64,000 nt of DNA from Cristatella mucedo (GCA_009760855.2 WPIO01000053.1:496001-560000), one strand, 5' to 3'; shown: positions 52,216-62,832, counted from the stretch's first letter. A program made the numbers and translations. The notes: a model not told the origin generated them from the letters alone.

Positions 52216-52286
52216 GGTCAAGCGTGTGGGGTCAAGCGTGTGGGGTCAAGCGTGTGGGGGGTCAAGCGAGTGGGGAGGTCAAGCGG
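52216..52286. repeat. 14-17-bp tandem repeat, five units
   Basis: Each unit contains TCAAGCG followed by a G-rich TGTGGGG. The first three are 14 bp apart, then 16 and 17 bp. Confidence 0.9.
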
Positions 52287-52727
52287 TCCCTTTAGCCACT
52301 TTCTTTCTCCCTTCGAGCGAGGGCTGCGACGCAGATGCCTTCCGCATAGCTACACCCCGCCCCCCCCCCGATTGTCGCCAGCGACACGAGCTTGTGTCTC
52401 ACGCCCAACAGGCGAGCAAGCGTCGAGCGCTAGTCGAACAAGCGCACTGCGACTGGGCGTCGCTATGATTTCCGTTCTTAGCACTCTTGCCCCTGGCCTA
52501 ACAATCTTGGACCTGCGCCTAATGGACGTAGCTATTCGCACGGAATGCACTAAATTTTACCTGGCGACAATGACTGCGCTACTTAATATTTCAACCCTCA
52601 GCCGGCTGAGAGATAGAGAGTTTTAACTTTTGCTCTCGCCTACGCTAAGTTGTGGGTGCCGGCCAACATTTTCTAAAGGGAGGCAATGGCCGTCAGCGGT
52701 TAAATCTAATTCTCTCCAGATATCCCG

Positions 52728-52945
52728 AGCTGCTGCATCCATTCTACAAACTACCTCAACGTCCCTCCTGAATCAGTGATGTTTCTCACTTTCTGTTTGC
52801 TGTGTGAGATGCTGTCTGTTGGCCAACATATGTGTACCGAACGCCGCTTTGGCTGTGAGTGCGCTCTAAAATAAACTCTCCTGGGTAACATTCATTTTTG
52901 TTTGTGATTTTTTTGGAGTGACAGTATGAGGTATATTACATAAAT
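52728..52945 (+). mobile_element. LINE-B 3' tail
   Basis: CCGAGCTGCTGCATCCATTC, GCTGTGTGAGATGCTGTCTG and GAACGCCGCTTTGGCTGTGA; ends near TATTACATAAA. Confidence 0.75.
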
Positions 52946-53090
52946 AAGTTTCCTGGAGAATGATTCCCATTGTCATATGCCATAAATTTTTGCATAAGAA
53001 AGGAACTTTATGGTAAATTTCCTAAAGTTGTGTTATTATGATATACATTCTTACATTTTGACATTCACCCGTTAAATTTTTTTTTAAGTT

Positions 53091-53155
53091 CGACTTCAAA
53101 GCACTGCATGCGTCCACAGAGAATCTCTGCAGACGCATGCAGTGCTTTGAAGTCG
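53091..53155. repeat. Fold-back, 24-bp perfect arms
   Basis: 53091-53114 and 53132-53155 are perfect reverse complements (CGACTTCAAAGCACTGCATG...). Six further bases of the 17-nt spacer also pair after two mismatches. Confidence 0.95.
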
Positions 53156-53904
53156 GTACCCGTGCATCCATATCTGTGCCAGAAATATGTATGCGCCGAG
53201 GTACTGGCTCGTAAGGCTCAAAGTTTTGGCCTTCTGTTCAGCCAGACTGAGAGAGGCCATACAAATTTATTTATCTATTCGGCAGATATTTTCAAAGGAC
53301 TAAGCCTATTTGTTCACCTAAAAGTAGCAAAGCCCCAGACGGCACCTGTCATTGTGGGCGTAGCACTTCCTGCGGCCGACGGTTCGCTCCCTGAAATCAT
53401 TGCAGTGGCTACACTTCAAACTGGAGCGTCTCTTCGTTAGCCACTGAGGTATCAGTCAAAGCAAACTATAGATTTGACTCGCGGTAAGATATGCACATGC
53501 GGAAAACCAAAGAGTTTTGGATCGGAAGCTATGTAATACTGGACTGGAGCAGCAATCCGACCTTGATAATTCTCAAGCGCTGTTTCAGAGTTGTGTCTGG
53601 TGCAATGAGTGAGTTAAGCACCATATGCAGAAGCAGAATTGTATTTATTGACGGGCAGCACACAGTTACTTAGGCTGTTACTGGACATCGCGCGAAAACT
53701 TGCTTCGGTGAGGCCCCAAGTTGTGCTGCTTCAAATATCTGGTGATAGATAAACGTAAGTTCAAGGCATTGGCAGTCCGATGGAGGCGAGCACCTGCGGG
53801 CACACGCTGGCCTCTTACGTGCTGCCACGCCTCTTAAGTACTGCAACGCCTCTCATTCTTCTTGTCTCCCCTCGTTCCCTCAGCATGGCACGGAAGATAT
53901 GAGT
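53156..53904. other. No feature seen
   Basis: A 110-codon + frame (53108-53440) overlaps the fold-back and has no recognised domain. Confidence 0.35.
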
Positions 53905-54175
53905 CAAAATAATAATAGTATTACTATTATTATTATTGTAAATAGGCAGCTAGCATAGCGCCCCATGAAAAATTAGTTTCTTACCAGGTGCTTAATAACC
54001 CACTCCCAAAGAATTAATGCAAGTGTAGTGAGTTACATGCACGCTATCAAGCATGGAAACGCAAACATCATGCTTCGGCCAGCATGCTAAAGCAAACATA
54101 AAAAGCATGGGCTCAAAAGAAGAAAGAACTCGTGCTGGTAGCATGCACTGAATGATACACACGTACTTTGCACTC
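53905..54175 (-). mobile_element. LINE-A tail, diverged
   Basis: An (AAT)n-like run is followed by AGCGCCCCATGAAAAATTAG...ACCAGGTGCTTAATA and a CATGC-containing 3' UTR. It is more diverged than the other tails. Confidence 0.6.
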
Positions 54176-54413
54176 AAAGCATACTGGAACAAAAACATTG
54201 TTACTTAGTTTTGTTTTTTGAGTAGCAGCCTGACTAGAGTCTGTTGAAAGATGCTTGGACATGACCTGAGGCTAGTGACATATTTAATGTGTGAGTTGAG
54301 CATGATAGCAGCAGCAGTTCCATGCATCGTAGTAGCAGGACAGCAGGGATTGGATCTAAAGGCTTCAAAGTTGTCTTTTTTTATTGGGATGTAAACTTCA
54401 AGGAGGCCAGAGG

Positions 54414-54476
54414 CTCAATGCCTACATTCAAGGAGGCCAGAGGTCACTCTTGGCCTCCTTGAATGTAGGCATTGAG
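54414..54476. repeat. Fold-back, 26-bp perfect arms
   Basis: 54414-54439 (CTCAATGCCTACATTCAAGG...) is the exact reverse complement of 54451-54476, spacer 11 nt. A partial direct copy of the TTCAAGGAGGCCAGAGG part lies just left, at 54398-54414. Confidence 0.95.
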
Positions 54477-54729
54477 GTACTGTACGGACCTGAGGGCCAG
54501 AGAGGTTGTAGAGGTTGTACCCAGGGATGGAATCCCTGATCTTGTCTCATTGATAAGTGATGATTATGATTATGATAATTGATATATGATTGTCTATCTC
54601 ATTGATAAGAAAAGCTAGGCAAGCGATCTGCTTGATCATTAGATAAGGAGCAAAAGATCATTAGATAAGGAGCTAGCCTGGGAGCGATTAGGGGGCTGGT
54701 AGAAACCGTAGAAATCAGCATCTGTATGA

Positions 54730-55430
54730 TTGTGAATCTCTGTATGTGTTATTCAGCTTCAATGTTTGTGTAGAAGCTGGACTTTGACTTTGCTAGGATC
54801 GATTGGCGCAGTAGTGTCGTGTCGTACCAATCTACCAGTGATGACATGTCGGAAGGGGAGACTGAGCAGCAGAGGCGAGGCAGATATTCTCCCACGGACA
54901 GCATCGATGTCAGGGGTCATGAGGTTACGCGATTCATAGGTGACTTTAGATGCAGAGGACGGCACACACTGAAGACTGAAGGAAATCTGCATGTGGTCAG
55001 ATAAACAAAATTTGGCAATAATTGGTGATGATAGCGTGCCATTGTAGGGAAAGATTTGGTCGAGTGTGTGAACCTTTATGTGAACAGGGCCATGCACATG
55101 AGCCACAAGAGACAATGAGTTGGTCATTGCACGAAATTCAGTACTGAAGGCGTCAGATAAGTTATCAAACTGAATGTTTCAATCACCCATAACGATTAAA
55201 AATCGATTTCTTGCACACAGAATTGAAATGAGATCAGAGAAATCTGAGATAAAAGAGAACTTGGTACCTGAGGGTCAAAGGCTACTGCCACCATTGGCAG
55301 CTGGTTGTTGGATGAACTCAAAATAATAGATTCGAAAGACTGCTTCAAGGGCACCACAAACGGCATGGAATTGAATAAAGGATGTGATGACAGCGACTCC
55401 AGCTGATGACGGCAACTCCACCTTTGATTG
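54730..55430 (-). mobile_element. LINE-A endonuclease fragment, inverted
   Basis: On the minus strand: ELPSSAGVAVITSFIQFHAV (endonuclease core), then RFLIVMGD-stop-NIQFDN (the GDFNxxxD motif with a stop in place of Phe), then CLSDHMQISFSLQ (SDH motif) and the linker. The linker piece near 54770-54805 matches 18785-18830. Confidence 0.7.
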
Positions 55431-55436
55431 ATCTAG

Positions 55437-55945
55437 AGCTTTCTTTAGCTCCAGCCTATCTCTCCGATATACTCCCCCATCAGGCCAAGCATCGTACCAC
55501 CCGCTTTTCGGAATCCGACAGCCTACAAATACCTCGTACAAACCTAAAATCCTTTGGAGACCGTGCATTTAGTTCGTATGCTCCCAAAGCCTGGAACTCC
55601 CTCCCGACCTGTGTCAGAACATCCACTGACCTGACCACATTTAAAAAGAATTTAAAAACACACCTATTTAGGACTGCATTTAGTGGGTCCCTGTGATTCG
55701 TCCTTGATGCGCTTATGCATGCTGACACTGTGCATGCTGTCAGTAACTACATTTGCATGCTGACCCTGTGCATGTCACCCCTAACCATGTTATTCATTGT
55801 GTTTGTTTTTCAAGCATGATTTTACTTACCATTCAATTGCATTTCCCTTTGCAGCAAATGCAAAGCGCCTAGAAAGAGATTAAGTTCTCTGAGGGCGCTT
55901 TATCAAGTGCATTATTATTATTATTATTATTATTATTATAGAGCC
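55437..55945 (+). mobile_element. LINE-A 3' end, well preserved
   Basis: It reads LSLAPAYLSDILPHQAKHRT, TNLKSFGDRAFSSYAPKAWN and FKKNLKTHLFRTAFSGSL, then a stop, the 3' UTR, GCGCCTAGAAAGAGATTAAG...GAGGGCGC and (ATT)9. This is the cleanest hairpin. It begins within about 7 bp of the inverted endonuclease piece. Confidence 0.92.
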
Positions 55946-56209
55946 ATGAAAGAATAAGACGCCAGTTGAGCTTGCGTCGTTAATAGTTGGCAGTGATCCG
56001 ATTTCAGCTAGGCCCGTCAAGGCGAGAGGTCCAATTAATTTTCACTAACAATGTCACATATTATTAGAGGTTCATTAGACATTGAGCGGATTTCAATGGC
56101 AAGTTTTAATAACGGCCGCTGTGTTTGTGACGGGCCTGATGACCACTACGTTCGAGAAATTCGCAGCAGCTCTCTCAGGGCAGTTTCGAGACAATGCTGG
56201 AGATTCCAA

Positions 56210-56290
56210 ATGAGCCCTGAAGGCTCTTCTGCCGCTATTTAAAATGAGACTAGCTAATCAGCTTACCATTATTTATTATTTATTTAGCTA
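56210..56290 (+). mobile_element. SINE-1 3' end
   Basis: GAAGGCTCTTCTGCCGCTAT and GAGACTAGCTAATCAGCTTA are followed by an ATTT-rich tail. The tRNA-like head is missing. Confidence 0.75.
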
Positions 56291-56319
56291 AGCGAGGCCA
56301 TCAAAATGACCAGCGAGAC

Positions 56320-57010
56320 CGCTGCCGCTGATTTTTGCACCAGTTGCAGACAACATGGACCCTCAGGCAGTGAGCCCAGAATCTATGGGAACAATCTACG
56401 AGCGGTAATCTGACAAGTGCGCGTGAACGGCTTGTGCATTTGGAGCCTTCGGCGAATTTCTTAATCTCATCTAAGCAAGCCCCGATTTTGGCCATGCTTT
56501 AATCAAACTAAAATTAGGGCCGATGCGGGAGTGTAAGAAATGCACTCATCTGACGACAAGTCGTTCTGAATATGACGCATAGGATTATGGGTAAACATCA
56601 CAACAGAGATGATCACAACAGAGTGAAGCAAGCTGGACCACTCTGAATGGTTAGGTCCCCGGCATTTCGTTTAACAATAGTTATAGCTATGACGATCAGT
56701 TAGTCTTACCATCGTTAAGCTGTACGAAGTGCTTGGTCCTCCCAAAATATTTGATCTTTTCGACGCATGACGTTGGGGAATCAGATCTGGTCGGTTGAGG
56801 GGCATGGAGGAGCAACTCCCATTGAGGGGCGTGGAGGAGCAACTCCTATTCAGGGGCGTGGAGGAGCGAGAGGCGAAAATAGCTGAGTTATGGCTGAGTG
56901 CTATCGGCGTAGAAATTCAAGCCAAGATCGCGTTTGCCTATAACATTGGCCAGACGAAAAGTAGTGACAATGAAAAGATGCGTGCCTCTGAAACCGAACT
57001 CGGCGGCACC
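56320..57010 (-). mobile_element. LINE-A RT fragment, decayed, interrupted by a minisatellite
   Basis: Blocks TTTTTGCACCAGTTGCAGAC, AAGCAAGCCCCGATTTTGGC and GGCGTAGAAATTCAAGCC align in order with the minus-strand RT of 36530-37050. A 27-bp repeat lies between blocks. Confidence 0.65.
56795..56868. repeat. 27-bp tandem repeat, nearly three units
   Basis: The unit begins TTGAGGGGCGTGGAGGAGCA. On + it reads RGMEEQLPL, RGVEEQLLF and RGVEE. It sits inside the LINE-A relic and is absent from other copies. Confidence 0.9.
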
Positions 57011-57469
57011 CCTTAAACCAAGGGCTCCCTAAGTCATTGAAGCTCACAGTAGCTAATTGTATAGCCTTTGTAATTTGAACCGGTTACCAGTTCGACGCGA
57101 GCTAGCTAATTCAGAACCAGCTCATTGTGAGCATAGAGCAACGTGCGACGGTTCACTTGTGAAATCGTGCGTCGTCATCTTAGTCCGCTGCTGGAAACGT
57201 AAGAATTTTGCTCTTTGATCCTGGCTGATTTCTCAAGTTGATTGAAATGCGAAAACTTGGGCAGAAAAATGCAAAAGTTAAAATCACGTGCCCTCTACGA
57301 GTGAGTTCGGGCGACGCTCAACGGGAACGGTGAAAACAATGAAACGCTGCTGAACTGCTGAAGAAAGTGTTAACGTAGCAAACTGCAACGTCTTAGCCCG
57401 AGGACGGCTAACATGCGACTCGTACTTTAAAGCTTAGGTCGTGTTCTCGAGTACTGGAAGGGGCAGTAT

Positions 57470-58120
57470 TCTGTATTCCATCGGCCCCCGCCCCGCCCCC
57501 GGCTAGCGGGGTGGCGATTGCCGTTAAGACTGTCCTGCCGCCGTCTGCAATGCGGCCGCTCGCTCAGCCGACCTTTACTTTTAAAGCGATACTCGGCGCT
57601 TGGGAGACAGGCACCGACGGACAGGCACAGACAGACAGCGACTGGCGGGCCACGCGAGCCAAGCCTTTCCGAGTCCACGCGCAAGCCCTTAGACTGAGCG
57701 CGTTCGCGCACAGCGCTAGCTCTCTGCTTCGGCGTCGTCCGGGATCGCTGAGCGAGCGGCCAAAGCGCGGCGCGCGCGCCGAGCGGCGGCCGTCTGCACT
57801 CGACGGGTACGCGCCGAGCGAGCGGCCGCCGCCGACGCGCCGAGGAAGGGAGCTGTCATTGCCAATAAAACGAGATCCTATCAGTTACCATGGCGCCTGT
57901 CTGCCCATGCAGAGGTCGCGAACTAAATGGGCGCAGTCTGCAGACTAGGGCGGCCGCAGATCGCGTGGCTCGCTGACGGGCGGCGGAGAGCGCCGGCGCG
58001 CGCTAGCCACGCCCAGCGGCAGCCACGGCAGCGTCGGCGGTGGCCGCCGCCGCTAGGCCCTCGCGCGAGCGGCGCGCTGATCTGAATGACTATTGCGCGC
58101 CGCGTAATCTGGGGCTCGCC
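57470..58120. other. GC/CpG-rich island 1
   Basis: Dense CpG and GC runs. A 145-codon frame (57511-57948, +) has the base composition of the island and no domain. A promoter island is possible. Confidence 0.5.
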
Positions 58121-58564
58121 ATCCGACGGCCCCGCTCTATTAAACGGCGCTTCTGCGCTTTAAACACTGCATCGCTAACAATGGGAATAATGGGCGCAAA
58201 ACCTGACTCGCGGGATAGAACGTCGTGCGAAACGGATCGCCGGCCGAGCGCCATTGTTCGGCGCATAAGCTGTGCTGGAGAGCATGGCCGCCGCTCGCCG
58301 CCCTGCTCATCTTCAAAGGCGGAAGCGGATCCTGCGGGTTGCTTCTGAGCCATGGGAAGTCGCATCGGAAACAATGGCCTCAGCGGCGGCGACGGCCGCG
58401 GCGGCTGCGGTGGCTGCGGTGACTGCGGCCGCCGCGGCGTCGACCGGGTGCGGCAGCACTGAGCGGGCAGCACTCGCTCTTTGTTGCGGCGCCGCATTCT
58501 TCTCCCCCTCGCAGTGCCTCGGCGCGATGGCACCGACAGAGACGCTGCAGATGGCAACCAGCGC

Positions 58565-58567
<3 letters not shown>

Positions 58568-58612
<45 letters not shown>
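58568..58612. repeat. (CCG)15 trinucleotide repeat
   Basis: Fifteen uninterrupted units, 45 nt, within the CpG island. Confidence 0.97.
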
Positions 58613-58724
58613 AACGCCGTTCACCGCAGCGTCACCGCGTTCGCTCTATCGCCCGCCCGCCCACCCGCCCGCCTCGACCTATCGAAGCGATGGCGGCGCG
58701 GTTTTCACGAGGGAAGGCGCAATC

Positions 58725-58768
58725 GCGCTAACCGAAGAGGCGGCGAGCGATGCCGCTTCGGTTAGCGC
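58725..58768. repeat. Fold-back, about 17-bp arms
   Basis: GCGCTAACCGAAGAGGCGGC (58725-58744) is inverted at 58752-58768 except for three extra bases in the left arm. Spacer 7 nt. Confidence 0.85.
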
Positions 58769-58900
58769 CCGCGTCGCGCCATCGCGTGTCGCCCGCTGTG
58801 GAACGGCCCGAAACTCCCGCCGCGTTGGCCCACGGCGTGGCGAGACGGCGCGTGGCGACGCAACGAGCGAAATTTGCAAAGACCTTAGGCTCGCAATGTG

Positions 58901-59885
58901 CTGACGATAGCGACGCAGCGATCGACGTTGTACAGGCAGCTCTAACAACAGCACCGTTTTAGAAAAAGCACAACGATAATCTGCATATCACGGCTGATGA
59001 GATAGATGACTTCCGACGAGCTCGCTTGCATGCTTACAGCAGCTCGCGCTCAGCACTACGGCTCTCCGACCGACAGCCCGTTGCTCGAAAGAAAATTTAA
59101 TTTCTCTGAGAGCGTAATACAAGTAAATTACCACAGCCTGTATTATTGCTACCGCTACTCCAATAGAGCGACTGCGGTCACGCCCACGTTTGATGCAATG
59201 GGCGGGTTTTCATGCAGTCGTCTCTTTAACGAATGATCTCAAATCGCGCTGCTTATAAGCACGGACTTATCGCGGCTGTTTCAGAGGCGGTCCTCAGTCA
59301 GCTGAACATCTACGGCCAATCATGTTCGAGGTTCAGCTGTCAAGCTCGTAGTTCACAATCGCGGTGCTTTGCAGCGCCGACGGCGTGACCAAGGAAAAGC
59401 GGCGCACGCGCTCACCGTCGGCGTCAATGTTTTCTTTATTCAGGAAACCCGGCAGAGACACTGTAAAGAAAGGTGTACGTGCCATTATAGAGATTGGCTT
59501 TGACTGCGATGTTTGCAGCGCTAGACCTGTAACTGCTTGGGTAGCTAGGCTGGCATTTGAGTGGACTCAGCAGCAGCAGCAGCCTCATTTGCATAGCCTC
59601 GGAGGCGTGGAGCCACGTCGGCTGACGCTCCCGCTAGCAGCAGCCAATTCGAAATTGCCCCTGCAGAACTCGCCCACCATAGCCAGACTAACAGCCGAGG
59701 TCTTCGCGATCGCTCCTTGCGGCCGCCGCGCGGCGAGAAAGCGCGCTGCTCGGTGCGGTGGCCAGCAGATGGCGCTCAGCAGATGAGCTGCTAAGCTCGG
59801 CGAGCGAAGCCCCGCGCTTCTGCACGAGCCGCCGCCCACATCGCCGAAGGGCTACGGCGGCCGGATGCGGCCAGGTGCCGCCGGA
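58901..59885. other. Unassigned 1 kb
   Basis: Moderately GC-rich. A 140-codon + frame (59364-59786) has no domain. No shared repeat. Confidence 0.35.
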
Positions 59886-60050
59886 AGTAACCATGCATTT
59901 TGCCTGTTTATCAAGCATGATTTTACTCACCATTCAATTGCATTACCCTTTGCAGCCAATGTAAAGCGCCCAGAGAGAGAGAGAAAGATTGAGTTCTCTG
60001 ATGGCGCTGTATCAAGTGCATTGTTATTATTACGATTATTCTTATTAAGT
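59886..60050 (+). mobile_element. LINE-A tail
   Basis: GTAACCATGCATTTTG, TCAAGCATGATTTTACTCAC, then the hairpin with an internal GAGA expansion and an imperfect (ATT)n. Confidence 0.85.
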
Positions 60051-60503
60051 CGGCTCGTCTCACTCAAGTCGTGAGCTGCCCCTCCAGCCGACCTCTCGTC
60101 TTTCGACGATCGTCGAGCCTAAAGTTCACTGTGAGCTACAAACGCGCAGCAGCCGCCTCTTCTCGACTGTAGTAAATTGCAGCGAGCACGGCGCATGCGA
60201 CGGTGTAGCGATTGCCATTGCAAAATGCCATCAACAACTCGCGACGACGCTAACGATCCTGTCGAAACTCTGCTGGCGACTCGTACGCGCAATTCGAGCA
60301 GGCGTGCCGACGGTAGATGTGCGCGTCAGCAGGCAAAGATCGTACATGCCTTGATGAAATAAATGCATATCATTAGCGAAGAGCAGCCTAAGCAGACAGC
60401 CGCAGCAGACGACAGCTACCCGTATCTGCCCTTTGCGTACAGCTGGCCAGCTCGAAGACAATGGCATGGCTGCTGTCGCAGCCCTGCAGTATCATCTGTC
60501 TAT

Positions 60504-60561
60504 GATTAAAAGTCCAGTCAGAGAGATTATTACGATAATCTCTCTGACTGGACTTTTAATC
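60504..60561. repeat. Fold-back, 27-bp perfect arms, 4-nt loop
   Basis: 60504-60530 (GATTAAAAGTCCAGTCAGAG...) and 60535-60561 are perfect reverse complements around TACG. Confidence 0.97.
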
Positions 60562-60817
60562 TCACCTGTCAATAGATAGTGAGACATCCGGATGCTAAAG
60601 GTTCTAATTTAGGAGCCTGGGATCAATAATCTCGAACATTCGCACGTCACATTCTAACGACCGCTTTTGGTGTGCGCACTGTTCAGCGAGGCGCATTCCG
60701 GCGTCTAAGATGAAGCCTCAGATTTGCACCAGCAGAGAGCCAGCGATTGCATAAGCCAGCATACACGAGCTCAAGAACTCGCGAGCACCTGATCTGGGCT
60801 GCCGCGGCTCCGCGGCG

Positions 60818-60857
60818 GTGCCAATGTTTGCAGTGCGTACGCTGCAAACATCGGCAC
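60818..60857. repeat. Fold-back, 16-bp arms with one mismatch
   Basis: GTGCCAATGTTTGCAG at 60818-60833 pairs with 60842-60857. The 8-nt spacer contains CGTACG. Confidence 0.9.
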
Positions 60858-61327
60858 GAAGCCTTGGCGTCCTGCAACAGCCGACTCGTGGCTGGCCAGA
60901 TGTCACTAGCAGTTGCTGAATTATCGCGGCCTGGAATCGGGCTTGCCGTAACCCAGCAGTCTGGCGGCGTAAAGTCGCGACTCGCTTACGAGTACGAGTC
61001 GGCCAGGCTTCGAGCGACTAGCACGCTTTGAGCCCTCGGCATCGACGTATGCGATGTAATGCGTACGCGTTGGCATCGACTTCCTGCGATGTACGACGCG
61101 TGCGGCATTGGCGTGAGCTCTTCGCTCGCACCAGATGAGAGGGAGCTGCCGGACGCTGCGACGGCTGCGACCAGACGTGCTCACTCTGGGAGCCTCTCGC
61201 TCAGACCAATCGATCCACGCTCCGGACATGGATTCGCTGTATTACATAACTCGCTGTATTACATTACTCGCTGTATTACGGGCGCTCGTTGTTGCTGCCT
61301 TGGGCGGCTACCGTCGGCATGCGCGCT

Positions 61328-61380
61328 CGCCTCGGCACGCTGCAGGCGGCTCGCAGCGCCGCCTGCAGCCTGCCGAGGCG
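61328..61380. repeat. Fold-back, 23-bp arms with one mismatch
   Basis: CGCCTCGGCACGCTGCAGGC... at 61328-61350 pairs with 61358-61380 around a 7-nt loop. GC-rich and very stable. Confidence 0.95.
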
Positions 61381-61548
61381 ACAGCGTCGCCGTTCACTGG
61401 CGTGACGCGTCACGCGTCGTCTCTGGGACGATTGCATCTCTGCGTGCACTTTCTCTGCTGATAGCCGAAGGGCCATAGCGAGAGGCCCTCTCCGATCGTA
61501 TCGGCCATCTTGCAGGCAGAGGAGTCGGAGAAGCGATCCATTGTACAA

Positions 61549-61549
<1 letters not shown>

Positions 61550-61594
<45 letters not shown>
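61550..61594. repeat. (CTG)15 trinucleotide repeat
   Basis: Fifteen perfect units. On + in one frame (61541-61762) they give MYK-Leu15-AWTAAPYAG, which mimics a signal peptide. The other frames give poly-Ala and poly-Cys, and the minus strand gives poly-Gln, poly-Ala or poly-Ser. No frame can be preferred. Confidence 0.97.
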
Positions 61595-61595
<1 letters not shown>

Positions 61596-62464
61596 CATGG
61601 ACTGCTGCTCCATATGCCGGTCAAATGGCTTTGCTTATCTGCCACCTTTCTGGCGATGGTGTCTCCGATGCGAGCGATGCGACTGCTGCCAACTCTCATT
61701 ACACACCCGATAAGGAGTCCTCTTCCTGCGACGATTCGGTAGGCATTGGTGCGACCACGTGACTCGTGTGCCGACGCTCAGTGATCACTGAGGAGGCGCT
61801 CGGTTGTGTCTGTCTCGAGTTCAGCACGACTTTCCACCACGACTTCGCGTTCGCTTGGTCGTCTGCTCGAGGCGGCTCCTCGCTCTTCGCTCCGTAATGT
61901 CTGCGTTGCTTCTTCTGAAATGACTCTACTGATGTAAAGCATTAGCGAACGGAATGTTCGCTGTGGAATGTTCGCGAAAATGCATGTCGACCAACTTTTG
62001 TGCGGCAAAGACCATGCTGCGGTCGCTGAATCGGAGTTTCGTAACAAGAAAATGGATCGGATTTCCTGCTCCGAGTCACACTAACTTAATTGTCTGCCGC
62101 CTTTCTCAAGTCTGCAAGTTCGCGCTGTGTCAGCTAAGAGATCTACTGATTTTTTTCCCAGCACGCCCTACAGACTGACTAACTGAAAGTATAGCCGACA
62201 ACAAGCCTAGGTTGGTGAAAACATGCCAGTAATGAACATGATCAGTTGGAGTGCTGTTTGAATGAACGTGGATGTTGCAAAAAAAATTGCTCGCCGTAGT
62301 GGTGCACACGCTAATGGTGTTCCTGCTTTGAGATAATTTCAGGTATCTTTTGAGATGTAGCCGCAGCTAAAGGAACTTGCCTATATCCGGCCAAATGAAG
62401 TGGTGATAACATGAGCATAGAAAAAACACAGGTTCAGGCCCCTTAATAAGGTAAGCTCCAACCT

Positions 62465-62832
62465 GTCTATGCTATCTACTCTCCCACCAGGCTAAACATC
62501 ATACCACTCGCTATTCTGAATATGATCGTTTAGCTTCCCCCCATTACGCACGTCAAATCATTTGGAGACCGTGCCTTTAGTTCGTACGCTCCTAAAGCCT
62601 AGAATTCACTTCCGACTGACGTCACGACATCCCGTGACTTGTCGACATGTGCATGCTGCTACTAAACATATTTGCACGCTGACTCTGTGCATGTCACCTC
62701 TAAATATGCTATGCTTGTTGCCATTGAGCATGCTACCACTAACCATTCGATCGTACTTCCTTTGCTGAAAATGTAAAGTGCCTAGAAAGAGATTGAGTTC
62801 TCTGAGCGCGATACACAAATGAATTATTCTTG
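62465..62832 (+). mobile_element. LINE-A 3' end with internal deletion
   Basis: CTCCCACCAGGCTAAACATC, TCATTTGGAGACCGTGCC, then a jump from CCCGTGACTTG to the CATGC-rich 3' UTR, and the hairpin GTGCCTAGAAAGAGATTGAG...TGAGCGCGA. Confidence 0.82.

Larger units (their letters stand above)
58240..58900. other. GC/CpG-rich island 2 with (CCG)15
   Basis: Extremely CpG-rich. Several long frames overlap on both strands because stops are rare. The largest (58272-58904, 210 codons) shows only low-complexity Ala and Arg runs, and I do not call it a gene. Confidence 0.5.
60051..62464. other. Unassigned, GC-rich, with three fold-backs and (CTG)15
   Basis: Many 60-140-codon frames overlap on both strands, as expected for GC-rich DNA. 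None contains a domain I recognise. Features inside are listed separately. Confidence 0.35.

Noticed and set aside
58272-58904. 210-codon frame in a CpG island
   Set aside because: Low-complexity Ala/Arg caused by GC-rich DNA and (CCG)15. Frames on both strands are equally open.
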